DNA of 64,000 nt, from contig WQZN01000001.1 in the NCBI GenBank assembly GCA_009780695.1, positions 124,001 through 188,000 on the forward strand, given 5' to 3'. Positions 25,499 through 34,187 of the stretch are shown piece by piece. The notes below the pieces were generated by a model. It had not been told where the DNA came from. It saw nothing but the letters and a program-made list of their open reading frames with translations, and made no database searches. How positions within the stretch are numbered: position 1 is the stretch's first letter; every line of letters begins with the position of its first letter. The translations under genes and the position numbers were made by a program. Source of the stretch: Microbacteriaceae bacterium (GTDB lineage: Bacteria; Actinomycetota; Actinomycetes; Actinomycetales; Microbacteriaceae).

Positions 25499-26308
25499 AT
25501 GAACACGCACAGGAACTCAGCCGGCCGTGCGGCGCGGACTGTCCGCAGCCGCCGTGCCCGCCGCATCCTCTGCGGGATCGCGCTCGCCGCGGCGGGGCTG
25601 GTCATGATCCCTGTCGTCGCTGAGGCGGAGGCGATTCCCGTGCAGCTCCAGGCTCGCGAGGAGCTGGCCCTCATCTCGAAGATCGACGTGAAGGCCGTGG
25701 AAGCGCAGGAGGCGGCGGACCAGAGCGACGGACCGGACATCCGGCTGGCCGAGCTTGCCGCCCGCAAGCGGATCGCGGCGGCAGCCCAAGCGAGGGTTGA
25801 GGCCGAGGCCCAGGCCAAGGCCGTCCGTGCCGCTGCGGCGGCCGCAGCAGCTGCCGAGCAACAGCAGCACTCGTCCGGTTCGGGCTCCAGCTCGAGCACC
25901 GGCACGAGCGGAAGCACGAGCACCACGACGGGTTCTGGGTCGACGAGCGCACCTGCACCGGCCGAGCACAACTTCACCGTCGTCGCCGGATCCACCGACC
26001 GCACGGCTCTGCAGCACCAGGTGTTCACCTCAACCCTGCCGGTCGACGCCTCGGCCTTCTATGGCAGCCCGTTCATCGTGTGGGACCGTGCGGAGGGCGG
26101 CCTGACCTTCCCCCAGACCGCCGGCAGCATCGTCCACCTCACCGGAGCCATCACCGGCACCTTCCGGGTCGACGGCATCCTGCAATACATCACGTCGACC
26201 ACGACGATCAGCCATGTCGCCCGCGGCACCAGCCTGACCTTCCAGGTCTGCGACCCGGTGCTCGGCCATGATCACATGCACATCATCGGCCTCACCCGCA
26301 TCGGGTGA
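25499..26308 (+). CDS. Exported protein with coiled coil and possible degenerate sortase domain
   Basis: About 269 residues: an arginine-rich start, one hydrophobic helix (ILCGIALAAAGLVMIPVVAE), an Ala/Glu/Lys-rich coiled-coil stretch (about 60-120), a Ser/Gly/Thr linker and a C-terminal beta-rich domain of ~110 residues. That domain ends LTFQVCDPVLGHDHMHIIGL, which resembles the Cys strand and final strand of a sortase. I find no catalytic His at the expected place (FIVWDR instead). The start is ATG 25499 behind GAGAGGAA; a GTG at 25463 overlapping the sortase stop is the alternative. Function unknown. Confidence 0.65.
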   Translation: MNTHRNSAGRAARTVRSRRARRILCGIALAAAGLVMIPVVAEAEAIPVQLQAREELALISKIDVKAVEAQEAADQSDGPDIRLAELAARKRIAAAAQARVEAEAQAKAVRAAAAAAAAAEQQQHSSGSGSSSSTGTSGSTSTTTGSGSTSAPAPAEHNFTVVAGSTDRTALQHQVFTSTLPVDASAFYGSPFIVWDRAEGGLTFPQTAGSIVHLTGAITGTFRVDGILQYITSTTTISHVARGTSLTFQVCDPVLGHDHMHIIGLTRIG

Positions 26309-26358
26309 GCCGGTCGAGCGGCCGAGGTGCGCGCGACGCGCCCCGGTCGTCGACGTGC

Positions 26359-27345
26359 TCAGCCGACGGGCCCGTCGAGCCAGTTCTCGGGCGCCGGCAC
26401 GAGTTCTTCGACGCGCGCCCAGAACGCCTCGGGCAGGTCGAGCGATGCGGCCGCGAGCGACTCCGCGATGCGCGCGGGCTTGGTGAAGCCGACGATCGTC
26501 GCGGACAGGCGCGGGTCGCGCAGCGACCAGGCGAGGGCGACGGATGCCAGATCCGCCCCGTGCTCGGCGGCCAGGGCATCCAGCGCCGCCACCGCGTCGA
26601 GCGTCGCGGGCCGCGCCGGCCGATAGCCGTACGTCGTGATGCCGGCCCGCGGGCGCGCGAGGATGCCGCCGCCGTGCGCCGCCGCGTTGAGCACGCCCAT
26701 GCCCCGCGCGACGGCCGCCTCGATGAGCGGGCCGGCGCTGCGGTCGACGAGAGTCCAGCGGTTGTGGGTGAGCAGCAGCTCGAAGACGCCGAGCTCGACA
26801 TACCGCGCGATCTCGCGCACATCGCCGCCCGCGACCCCGATGTGCCCGATCGCGCCCTCGCGCTTCAGCTCGACGAGCGCGTCGACCGCGCCGCCGGAGG
26901 CGGTCAGCTCGTCGAAGGGGTGGAACTCGGGGTCGTGCAGGTGCACGACGGGCAGGTGGTCGAGGCCGAGCCGCTCCATGCTCTCCTCGACCGAGCGGCG
27001 CACGCGCGCGCCCGAGTAGTCGCTGCCGTCCGCGTCGACCTTCGTCTCGACGAGCACACCATCGGGCACGCCGCCCTCGGCCGCGATCGCGAGGCCGATG
27101 CGTATCTCGCTCGCGCCTTTCGAGTAGCCGTTCGAGGTGTCGATGAAGCGGATGCCGCTGCGCAGCACCTCGCGCACGAGCGCCACCGCGTCGGCCTCGG
27201 TCACGTCGTAGCCGAAGAGCTCGGGCATGCCGCCGAGCGGGCCCGCGCCGAGGCACAGGGCCGACACCGACAGGCCGGTCGGGCCGAGCGGGCGGATCCA
27301 GCCGGCGGGCAGGCCGGCCGCGGCGGGGGTCAGCGGCTCAGGCAT
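26359..27345 (-). CDS. Aldo/keto reductase, sugar dehydrogenase-like
   Basis: A 328-residue AKR TIM-barrel enzyme, probably oxidising an aldose with NAD(P)+ (the D-threo-aldose/L-fucose 1-dehydrogenase group is the nearest that I recognise). It begins IRPLGPTGLSVSALCLGAGPLGG and has the tetrad Asp and Tyr in FIDTSNGYSKGASE, the Lys in VETKVD and the His in VVHLHDP. Cofactor contacts are in VGFTKPARIAES near the end. Its ATG overlaps the VOC gene stop by eight bases. It is the last gene of the sugar importer operon. Confidence 0.85.
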   Translation of the reverse strand: MPEPLTPAAAGLPAGWIRPLGPTGLSVSALCLGAGPLGGMPELFGYDVTEADAVALVREVLRSGIRFIDTSNGYSKGASEIRIGLAIAAEGGVPDGVLVETKVDADGSDYSGARVRRSVEESMERLGLDHLPVVHLHDPEFHPFDELTASGGAVDALVELKREGAIGHIGVAGGDVREIARYVELGVFELLLTHNRWTLVDRSAGPLIEAAVARGMGVLNAAAHGGGILARPRAGITTYGYRPARPATLDAVAALDALAAEHGADLASVALAWSLRDPRLSATIVGFTKPARIAESLAAASLDLPEAFWARVEELVPAPENWLDGPVG

Positions 27346-28126
27346 CCGCGCCCGCCCCGACGAGCGCCACGGAGAAGCCGTCGGCGTCGAGCGACACGAG
27401 AGCGCCGTCGTAGTCGCCGAGAGGCTCGGCGGCCTGCGGGGCGGATGCCGGCGCGTCCAGCACCGCGGCGACGAAGCCCGGCGCATCGAGCCGGGGCGTC
27501 GCGCGCGTCTTCGGCACGTCGTAGGTGAAGATCTCGAGCACGGAGTCGCCGCCCTTGAGGTAGTCGATGTGGAAGCCGCGCGGATCGTGCGGCTGCTCGA
27601 TCGTACCGATGCGGGCGAAGCCGAGGGGAGCGTAGAAGCGCTCGGCGGCCGGCCTGTCCTCGACGGTCACCGCGACGTGGTCGAAGCGCGGGCGCGTGGG
27701 GATGCCGAGCGCACGCTCGCGCTCGACGCCGGCCTCGTCGTGCACGGCCGTGTACTGCAGGTCGCGCTGCACGAACTCGAGCAGCGTGCCCTCCGGCGCG
27801 TAGAAGAACGCGATGCGCACCCCGCCCTCGGCCTCGAGCGGGTCGAGGTGGAAGCGCACACCGGCCGACTTCAGCGGCGCGACGAGCTCGTCGACGTCGG
27901 CGACCTTGAAGCCCACGTGCCGGAAGCCCGTGACGAGGTCGTCGCCCACCCACGTCGACGGGGCCGGGTCGACGACGCGGCGCAGCTCGATGACGGCCGT
28001 GACGACGTCGAGGTCGGCGCGCTCGTCGGTCGCGCCGTCGAGCAGCCGCGCGCCGAGGAAGCGCTGGTAGAAGTCGACGCTCTCGACGACGTCGGGCGTG
28101 TTGATCAGGATCCTGCGGATCGCCAT
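27338..28126 (-). CDS. Two-domain VOC superfamily protein
   Basis: A 262-residue protein made of two vicinal-oxygen-chelate halves: the first from RRILINTPDVVESVDFYQRFLGA, the second from FDHVAVTVEDRPAAERFYAPLGF. Metal-type His/Glu positions (FRHVGFK, TLLEFV, FDHVAV, VLEIFTY) are kept, so it may be a dioxygenase, isomerase or lyase acting in the pathway fed by the ABC importer. ATG 28126 follows AGGAGGAG. The reaction is unknown. Confidence 0.8.
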   Translation of the reverse strand: MAIRRILINTPDVVESVDFYQRFLGARLLDGATDERADLDVVTAVIELRRVVDPAPSTWVGDDLVTGFRHVGFKVADVDELVAPLKSAGVRFHLDPLEAEGGVRIAFFYAPEGTLLEFVQRDLQYTAVHDEAGVERERALGIPTRPRFDHVAVTVEDRPAAERFYAPLGFARIGTIEQPHDPRGFHIDYLKGGDSVLEIFTYDVPKTRATPRLDAPGFVAAVLDAPASAPQAAEPLGDYDGALVSLDADGFSVALVGAGADA

Positions 28127-28138
28127 TCCGGTCTCCTC

Positions 28139-28603
28139 CTACGGGCGGGGCTTGATGTTGAGGTTGACGCCGAGCGTGTCCTCGGAGTCCACGATGGTCC
28201 AGCTGCTGCCGGGGTAGAAGCCGACCGTGCGCATCTCGAAGCCCTTCGACTCGAGCTCTCCGATGATGGCATCGCGCGCCTCGCCGACCCGGAAGCCGAG
28301 GTGGTGCACGCCGTTGCCGTGCTCGTCGAGGTACTCGCGGAAGGTCGACGGGTTCTCGTCGGGCTCGTGCAGCTCGATCACGAAGCCGCGCTCGGCGCAG
28401 TCGATGACGGCGAGCTTGAGGCCGTAGTTGGCGACCTCGCCGCGATAGGTCGTGCCCGGGTCGGGCTCGGCCTGCGGCACACTCACGCGCACCTCGGGTC
28501 GCGGCGCCGCGAACAGCTCGCACCACGTGTCGAGTGCCGCCTCGATGTCGTCGACGACGACCGCGATCTGGATCAGCCCGCCGAGCGGGATCGTGTTCTG
28601 CAT
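28139..28603 (-). CDS. VOC family protein (methylmalonyl-CoA epimerase-like)
   Basis: A 154-residue single VOC unit. QIAVVVDDIEAALDTWCELF is the N-terminal half-module with the possible metal ligand Gln, FVIELHEPDE and GVHHLGFRVG supply further Glu and His ligands, and the protein ends in a second half-module. A polypurine AGAGAAGAAG precedes the ATG at 28603. The stop is 12 bases before the two-domain VOC gene, so the two are co-translated. Role in sugar breakdown is inferred from position only. Confidence 0.8.
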   Translation of the reverse strand: MQNTIPLGGLIQIAVVVDDIEAALDTWCELFAAPRPEVRVSVPQAEPDPGTTYRGEVANYGLKLAVIDCAERGFVIELHEPDENPSTFREYLDEHGNGVHHLGFRVGEARDAIIGELESKGFEMRTVGFYPGSSWTIVDSEDTLGVNLNIKPRP

Positions 28604-28640
28604 TCTTCTTCTCTCTGTGGCCTGTGGGGGGATGCCGCGG

Positions 28641-29522
28641 CTAGCCGGCGACCGGGTAGGCGACGAACGCGAACGCGCTGCCGTCGGGCGCCCAGCTCGG
28701 GACGTTGATGGTGCCCTGGCCGCCGAGGAACGCCATGACGTCGGCCGTCGTGCCGTCGGCCTCGCGCAGCCGCACGATGACATCCCGGTTCTCGGGGTGG
28801 CCGATCGTGCCCGGCGGGAAGCTCACGTACGCGATGCGCCGCCCGTCGGGCGAGATGTGCGGGAACCAGTTGACGCGCTCGTCGAAGGTGAGCTGCTCGG
28901 GCTCGCCGCCCGCGGTCGGCACGCGGAACAGCTGGGCGTGGCCCCGCTCGCCGCCGCCGCGTTCCGAGTTGAAGTAGACCCACTCGCCGTCGGGCGAGAA
29001 CTCGGCCCCGTCGTCGGGGAAGTCGTCGTCGGTGAGCTGCCGCTCCTGCTGCGTCGCGAGGTCCAGCAGGTACACGTTCGTGCGCGTGCCGCCCGCCGAC
29101 AGGATCTCCATGCCGATGTAGGCGAGCGTCGCGCCGTCGGGGCTCACGCCGTGCAGATAGTGACGGAACGACGGGCCTTTGTCGGTCGTGATGCAGCGGA
29201 TGCCGCCCTCGCCGCGGAACGGCACGGCGTAGATGTGCCCGTCCTCGCTCGAGACATACGCCGTCGCCCCGTCGGGGCTGAGCACGTGGTCGTTGTTGAT
29301 GTACTCGACACCCGGCATCGGCACCTCGACGAGGTCGCCGTCGTCGGCGCCGAGCCGCCAGAGGCGGCCGTCGGCGTTGACGACGAGCTCGCGCCCGTCA
29401 GGCGACCAGTTGGGGGCTTCGAAGAGGATGTCGGGCGAGCTGTACCGCAGCCGCGCCCGCCCCGACGCGAGGTCGTGGACGTACAGCTGGGAACTCTGCC
29501 CGGTCGAGAGTGCTCGTGGCAC
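28641..29522 (-). CDS. TolB/PD40 beta-propeller protein, cytoplasmic
   Basis: A 293-residue six-blade propeller built from repeats with the PD40 hallmark: WSPDGRELVV, LSPDGATAYV, VSPDGATLAY, FSPDGEWVYF, ISPDGRRIAY, WAPDGSAFAF. No signal peptide is present, so unlike true TolB it is cytosolic; similar proteins in sugar loci are polysaccharide lyase-like or binding proteins. The start is GTG 29522 with only a weak AAGTGA ahead. It lies between the permease and VOC genes of the importer operon. Confidence 0.75.
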   Translation of the reverse strand: MPRALSTGQSSQLYVHDLASGRARLRYSSPDILFEAPNWSPDGRELVVNADGRLWRLGADDGDLVEVPMPGVEYINNDHVLSPDGATAYVSSEDGHIYAVPFRGEGGIRCITTDKGPSFRHYLHGVSPDGATLAYIGMEILSAGGTRTNVYLLDLATQQERQLTDDDFPDDGAEFSPDGEWVYFNSERGGGERGHAQLFRVPTAGGEPEQLTFDERVNWFPHISPDGRRIAYVSFPPGTIGHPENRDVIVRLREADGTTADVMAFLGGQGTINVPSWAPDGSAFAFVAYPVAG

Positions 29523-29562
29523 AGGGGATCACTTCGCTTTCGTGACGAGATGGGTGGTGGGG

Positions 29563-30393
29563 TCAGCTCTTGACCGCGCCGAGCGTCATGCCGGCGACGA
29601 ACTGGCGCTGCATCCAGACGTAGACGAGGACGACGGGCACGATCGACATGGTCAGGCCGGCGGTGAGGGTCGGCCAGTCGGTCGTGTACTGGCCGACGAG
29701 GCTGAACAGCACGGGCTGCAGCGGCAGGCGATCGGTGTCCTGCAGCACGGTGTTCGCGTAGATGAACTCATTCCAGGTCGACAGGAACTGGAAGATGATC
29801 ACCGTCGCGATGCCGGGTCGCGCGAGCGGCACGATCACGCGCCAGAACACCGTGAACTCGCCCGCGCCGTCGACGCGCGCCGCCTGCACGAGCTCGTCGG
29901 GCAGGGTCTCGAAGAATGCGCGCATGAGGAACATCGCGAAGGGCGCCGAGCTCGAGACGTACAGGATCACCAGTCCGACCTGCGTGTTCAGCAGCCCGAG
30001 GTTCTTGAGCTGCAGGTAGAGCGGGATGATCAGCGACGTCGACGGCATCATGAGCGTCGCGAGCAGCAGCACGTAGAGCACGTTCTTGAACGGGAACCGC
30101 AGCTTCGCGAACGCGTAGCCCGCGAGCGAGGCGAAGAGCACCACGCCCGCGACCGTCGCCGCCGTGATCCAGAGGCTGTTGAAGAAGTGCAGCGCGAACT
30201 GCGTCGACTCCCACGCCTTCGGATAGGCGGCGAAGGTGAGGTGCGTCGGGAAGATCGGGCCGTTGAAGATCGTGTTCTGCTTGCGCAGCGAGGTCATGAC
30301 GAGCCAGATCAGCGGGAACACCGTGAGCGCCGCGGCGGCACACAGCAGGAAGGCGGCGAACGACCTGCCGACGGGGAAGCGGCGGGCCCTCAT
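29563..30393 (-). CDS. Carbohydrate ABC transporter permease (MalG type)
   Basis: A 276-residue inner-membrane permease with six helices and the ATPase-contact EAA loop VQAARVDGAGEFTVFWRVIVPLARPG in two parts (about 180-205). It pairs with the MalF-type permease directly upstream, whose stop overlaps its ATG by four bases. No ATPase gene is present in the operon, so a shared MsiK-type ATPase elsewhere is likely. The sugar is unknown. Confidence 0.92.
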   Translation of the reverse strand: MRARRFPVGRSFAAFLLCAAAALTVFPLIWLVMTSLRKQNTIFNGPIFPTHLTFAAYPKAWESTQFALHFFNSLWITAATVAGVVLFASLAGYAFAKLRFPFKNVLYVLLLATLMMPSTSLIIPLYLQLKNLGLLNTQVGLVILYVSSSAPFAMFLMRAFFETLPDELVQAARVDGAGEFTVFWRVIVPLARPGIATVIIFQFLSTWNEFIYANTVLQDTDRLPLQPVLFSLVGQYTTDWPTLTAGLTMSIVPVVLVYVWMQRQFVAGMTLGAVKS

Positions 30394-31298
30394 CGCTGCG
30401 CCCTTCTCGACAGCACGACCTGCACGAGCACGGCGACGCCGCACAGCAGCATGACGATGACGCTGAACGCGCTGCCGTAGCCGAGCTGCGGGATCGAGCC
30501 GGCGGTCGAGCCGAAGGCGAGCGAGTAGAGATAGGTGCCGAACACCTCGGTCGCATGCGCCGGGCCGCCGCCCGTCATCACGAAGATGAGATCGAAGGCC
30601 TTGAAGCCGTTCATGAGGTTGAGACTCAGCACGATCGCCGTCACGACCCGCAGGCTCGGCACGGTGACGTAGCGGAACTTCTGCCAGCTGCCCGCGCCGT
30701 CGATCTCGGCGGCCTCGTAGTAGGTCGGGTCGACGCCCTGGATGCCCGCGAAATAGATCAGCATGTTCGCGCCGATCGCGCCCCACAGCGAGACCACCAT
30801 GATGGCGGGCAGGGCGGTGGCCGGGTTCGCCAGCCAGTTGGTGGCGAGCGACCCCAGGCCAATCGACTTCAGCGCCTTGTTGAGCGTGCCGAGGTTCGGG
30901 TCGTAGATGAGCTTCCACAGCACCCCTGAGACGACGAACGAGACGATGCCGGGGATGAAGAGCAGGGTGCGGATGACCGTGCTCAGCCCCTTCCACACGT
31001 TCGCGAGCAGCACGGCGATGAACAGCGGGATCGCCGTCTGCAGCACCGTCGTCACGACCGCATAGAGGATCGTCGTGCCGAAGGCCTGCTGCGCGACGGG
31101 GTCGTTCCACATCCGCACGTAGTTCGCGAAGCCCGTGAAGTGCGGGGCCCCGAAGCCGCTCCACGTCGTGAAGCCGAGGTAGACCGCCTTGAGGATCGGC
31201 CAGCCGACGAACAGCGCGAACAGCACTGTGATCGGAATGATGAACGCGTAGCCCGCGATCCGCTCCGAGCGCTGCAGCCGCCAGGGGGCGGAGCTCAC
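30390..31298 (-). CDS. Carbohydrate ABC transporter permease (MalF type)
   Basis: A 302-residue permease. SERIAGYAFIIPITVLFALFV opens the first helix and YYEAAEIDGAGSWQKFRYVTVP is the EAA loop in two parts. GTG 31298 overlaps the stop of the binding-protein gene (GTGA). I reject longer in-frame starts because they lie within that gene. Confidence 0.92.
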   Translation of the reverse strand: MSSAPWRLQRSERIAGYAFIIPITVLFALFVGWPILKAVYLGFTTWSGFGAPHFTGFANYVRMWNDPVAQQAFGTTILYAVVTTVLQTAIPLFIAVLLANVWKGLSTVIRTLLFIPGIVSFVVSGVLWKLIYDPNLGTLNKALKSIGLGSLATNWLANPATALPAIMVVSLWGAIGANMLIYFAGIQGVDPTYYEAAEIDGAGSWQKFRYVTVPSLRVVTAIVLSLNLMNGFKAFDLIFVMTGGGPAHATEVFGTYLYSLAFGSTAGSIPQLGYGSAFSVIVMLLCGVAVLVQVVLSRRAQR

Positions 31299-32632
31299 TG
31301 CGTGCCGCCCTTGGCGTTCAGGACCGCCTGCTGCATCTCCTTCGCGACCTCGGACGGGCCGGCCTTCTGGTCGAAGATCTTGGTCAGCGGGTCGCCGGCG
31401 GCCGACGAGCCGGGGCCGAACGGGATGTGCGGGCATCCGTCGGGCAGCCATGACGCCATCAGCTTGACCTGCGGGTTCGCGATCCGGTCGACCGCGCTCT
31501 GCGTCGCCGGCATCGCGTTCGAGTCGTTCATGAGCTTCGAGTAGACGTCCGGCGAGTACAGGTACTTGAGCAGCTCGAGGGCGGCTTCCTTGTTCTTGCT
31601 CGTCTCGGACACGGCGAAGCCGGCGCCGGCCTGATCGGCCGTCCAGTGCCGCGCACCCGAGCGGATCGCGGGGGTCTTCATGATCTTGTACTTCTTGACG
31701 AAGTCGGGGGTCGCGTTCTGGATGAGCCCCTGCGGGATCCACGAGCCGGCGAACAGCATCGCGGCGGAGCCCGTGTAGAACGCCTGGGTCGCCTGGTCGC
31801 CCGAGGTGCCGGTCGTGCCGGGCTGGAACACCTTCGCCTTCACGATCTTGTCGTTGAGCTCGAGCGCCTGGACGACGGGATCGCTCGTCCACGTGTAGCC
31901 CTTCTCGAGGTTGTCGAGCTTGAGGAACCAGGTCGGGTCGTCGGTGACCTGCGTGATGAGCGGCAGGAAGAAGTCGAGCGCACTCGTGCCCGGGTTGGCC
32001 GAGAAGGCGACGGATGACTTGCCGAGGGCGTTGATCTTCGCCGCGGCCGCGATCAGGTCGTCCCACGTCTCGGGCTCGCCGTCGACGCCGGCCTGGCTGA
32101 AGATGTCGGGGTTGTAGAAGATGCCGAAGGTCTGCGCCTCCCAGCCGACCGCGTACTGCTTGCCGCCCGTCGAGTACTCCTGGTTCTCGGCGTCGAAGAA
32201 GTCCGTGAGGAAGTCGCTGCCCAGATCCTTCTTCAGGTCGGCCGAGATGCCCTGCTCGCCGTAGGTGAGCGCGCGCACGTGCGGGGCGAAGATCTCGGGG
32301 ACGTCGCCGCCCGAGACCGCGGCGGTGAGCGCGGGCAGGTACTGGTCGGGCGTGCCGAAGGTGCGCAGCTGGACCGAGATGTTCGGGTGCTTGTCCTCGA
32401 AGTCCTTCACGACCTGCGGCAGCACGTCCTTCGAGTCGGTGTACCAGCTCCACACGCGCACCGTGGCCTTGCCGCCGGACGCCGACGACGAGCCGCCGGA
32501 GCAGGCCGCGAGCAGGCTCGCGGTCGTCGCGGCGCCGAGGCCTGCGGCGCCCGCACGCAGCAGCGTGCGGCGGTCGAGCTGAACACGGGAGAACGCGGAG
32601 CCGAGGGGGCTTTCCCCGCTGTTGCTGTGCAT
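31295..32632 (-). CDS. Sugar ABC transporter substrate-binding lipoprotein
   Basis: A 445-residue extracellular binding protein of the family-1 sugar type. The signal has a Tat-like RRTLLRAG and a lipobox LLAAC with Cys44 as lipidation site, then a Ser/Gly linker and the bilobal domain (VRVWSWYTDSKDVLPQVVKDF; NPDIFSQAGVDGEPETWDDL; AGAGFAVSETSKNKEAAL). It is the first gene of the seven-gene operon. ATG 32632 follows AGGAG; a palindromic candidate operator lies 55 bases upstream. Confidence 0.92.
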   Translation of the reverse strand: MHSNSGESPLGSAFSRVQLDRRTLLRAGAAGLGAATTASLLAACSGGSSSASGGKATVRVWSWYTDSKDVLPQVVKDFEDKHPNISVQLRTFGTPDQYLPALTAAVSGGDVPEIFAPHVRALTYGEQGISADLKKDLGSDFLTDFFDAENQEYSTGGKQYAVGWEAQTFGIFYNPDIFSQAGVDGEPETWDDLIAAAAKINALGKSSVAFSANPGTSALDFFLPLITQVTDDPTWFLKLDNLEKGYTWTSDPVVQALELNDKIVKAKVFQPGTTGTSGDQATQAFYTGSAAMLFAGSWIPQGLIQNATPDFVKKYKIMKTPAIRSGARHWTADQAGAGFAVSETSKNKEAALELLKYLYSPDVYSKLMNDSNAMPATQSAVDRIANPQVKLMASWLPDGCPHIPFGPGSSAAGDPLTKIFDQKAGPSEVAKEMQQAVLNAKGGTQ

Positions 32633-32686
32633 CGAAATCTCCTCATTGAGATGGGAGCGCCGGACGGTGGGGCGGCGCATTGGGAT

Positions 32687-32711
32687 ACTTTCTATCTCAT
32701 AGTAAGAAAGT
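32687..32711. promoter_or_regulatory. Candidate operator of the sugar importer operon
   Basis: Seven-base arms ACTTTCT and AGAAAGT flank an 11-base centre that itself contains CTAT..ATAG. It lies 55 bases before the binding-protein gene and also before the divergent threonine aldolase. Its AGTAAGA half resembles the site in front of the ROK gene at 21568-21586. Confidence 0.6.
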
Positions 32712-32772
32712 TCGCAATGTCACAGGACGCCAGGGACTCGACCAGCACCGGCCTCCGCGCGAAGATGAAGCC

Positions 32773-33864
32773 ATGGCCTTCGAGCGTCTGCACGATCCGT
32801 CCGTCATCTCGTTCGCGAGCGACAACTACGCCGGCGCCATCCCCGAGGTGCTCGACGCGATGTTCGCGGCCAACGGCGGCCACCAGGGCAGCTACGGCGC
32901 CGACGCGTACAGCAAGCGCCTCGACGCCCTGATCAAGGAGCAGTTCGGGGATGCCGCCGAGGCACACGTCGCCCTCAACGGCACCGGAGCGAACGTGCTC
33001 GCCCTGCAGAGCGTGACGGAGCGCTGGTCCGGGGTGATCTGCGCGGCATCCGCCCACATCAACACCGACGAGAACGGGGCGCCGGAACGCGTGGGCGGCC
33101 TGAAGCTGCTGCCCGTCGAGACGCCCGACGGCAAGCTCACGCCCGAGCTCATCGACCGCCAGGCGTGGGGCTGGGGCGATCAGCACCGCGCCCAGCCGAG
33201 CGTCGTGAGCATCACGCAGGCGACCGAGTACGGCACGGTCTACACCGCCGACGAGATCGCCGACGTCGTCGACCACGCGCACAACCGCGGCATGACCGTG
33301 CACCTCGACGGCGCGCGCATCGCGAACGCCGCCGCCGCGCTCGACCTGCCGCTCGCGGACTTCACGACCGAGGTCGGCGTCGACATCGTGAGCTTCGGCG
33401 CGAGCAAGAACGGCGGCGCCTTCGGCGAGCTCGTGGTGATCGTCGACCCCGAGGTGACGCTCGGCATCGAGTACCTGCGCAAGGCCGACATGCAGGTCGC
33501 GTCGAAGCAGCGCTTCATCGCGGCGCAGCTCGTCGCGATGCTCGAGGACGGCCTGTGGCTGCGCGCCGCACAGCATGCGAACGCGATGGCGGCGCTGCTG
33601 CGCGAGTCGCTCGAGGACGCGATCCAGGATGCCTCGGCGCCTGGTCTCGCGTTCACCCAGCCCACCGAGTCCAACGCCGTGTTCGCCCTGCTGCCGAAGA
33701 CGGCGGCCGACGTCATCCGCTCGCGCCATGCGTTCTACGACTGGGACGCGACCCGCGCCGACGGCCTCACCGAGGTGCGCTGGATGACCGCGTGGGACAC
33801 GACGGAGGAGCACGTCGAGGCCTTCGCCGACGCGATCGTCGAGGCGCTGCAGGCGGTCGGCTGA
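32773..33864 (+). CDS. Low-specificity L-threonine aldolase-like PLP enzyme
   Basis: A 363-residue fold-type I PLP enzyme that splits threonine to glycine and acetaldehyde in its family. SDNYAGAIPEVLDAM opens the protein, HLDGARIANAAAAL holds the PLP-ring Asp and FGASKNGGAFGE the Schiff-base Lys212. The length and motifs match beta-eliminating lyase/threonine aldolases. The ATG at 32773 is chosen because the conserved fold begins within ten residues. It is divergent from the sugar importer operon; no functional link is evident. Confidence 0.9.
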   Translation: MAFERLHDPSVISFASDNYAGAIPEVLDAMFAANGGHQGSYGADAYSKRLDALIKEQFGDAAEAHVALNGTGANVLALQSVTERWSGVICAASAHINTDENGAPERVGGLKLLPVETPDGKLTPELIDRQAWGWGDQHRAQPSVVSITQATEYGTVYTADEIADVVDHAHNRGMTVHLDGARIANAAAALDLPLADFTTEVGVDIVSFGASKNGGAFGELVVIVDPEVTLGIEYLRKADMQVASKQRFIAAQLVAMLEDGLWLRAAQHANAMAALLRESLEDAIQDASAPGLAFTQPTESNAVFALLPKTAADVIRSRHAFYDWDATRADGLTEVRWMTAWDTTEEHVEAFADAIVEALQAVG

Positions 33865-34187
33865 GCGCGTGGCGTAATTTGCATCCTTGATGCATCTAAG
33901 TTACGCTGGAAGAGACGGCGAGGCCGGGATCCGCTGAAGGAGAGAGCGGCGGGCACCCCGGGGTACGGCTCGTCGATCACGCGGTCGATGTCGACCATCT
34001 CGGCCCTCGGCCGGCGCGCTCCCCATTCGGCCCCCTCCTGCGGTTGAGCGCCCGGCCGAGCCTCCTTTTCCGCTCGGGCGGCCCGCGAACGGGGGTCTGG
34101 GAATAACCACAGCTTCGATGTGTTTGCATCATGTTGTCGTACCCATCGGCGATGGCGCCGTGAACCCCGATCGAGAGGAGCAGCGCC
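33865..34187. other. Intergenic region of 323 bases
   Basis: TGCATCCTTGATGCA (33880-33894) is an inverted repeat just after the aldolase gene, and TTTGCATC occurs both at 33878-33885 and at 34123-34130 before the nitroreductase. Between them is G+C-rich sequence with no convincing gene. A ribosome binding site GAGAGGAG precedes 34188. Confidence 0.55.

Noticed and set aside
33901-34110. Possible small gene or pseudogene between threonine aldolase and nitroreductase
   Set aside because: One minus frame gives a protein-like MVDIDRVIDEPYPGVP segment, but it has no ribosome binding site and runs on without a stop into opposite-strand coding sequence. Too little to call.
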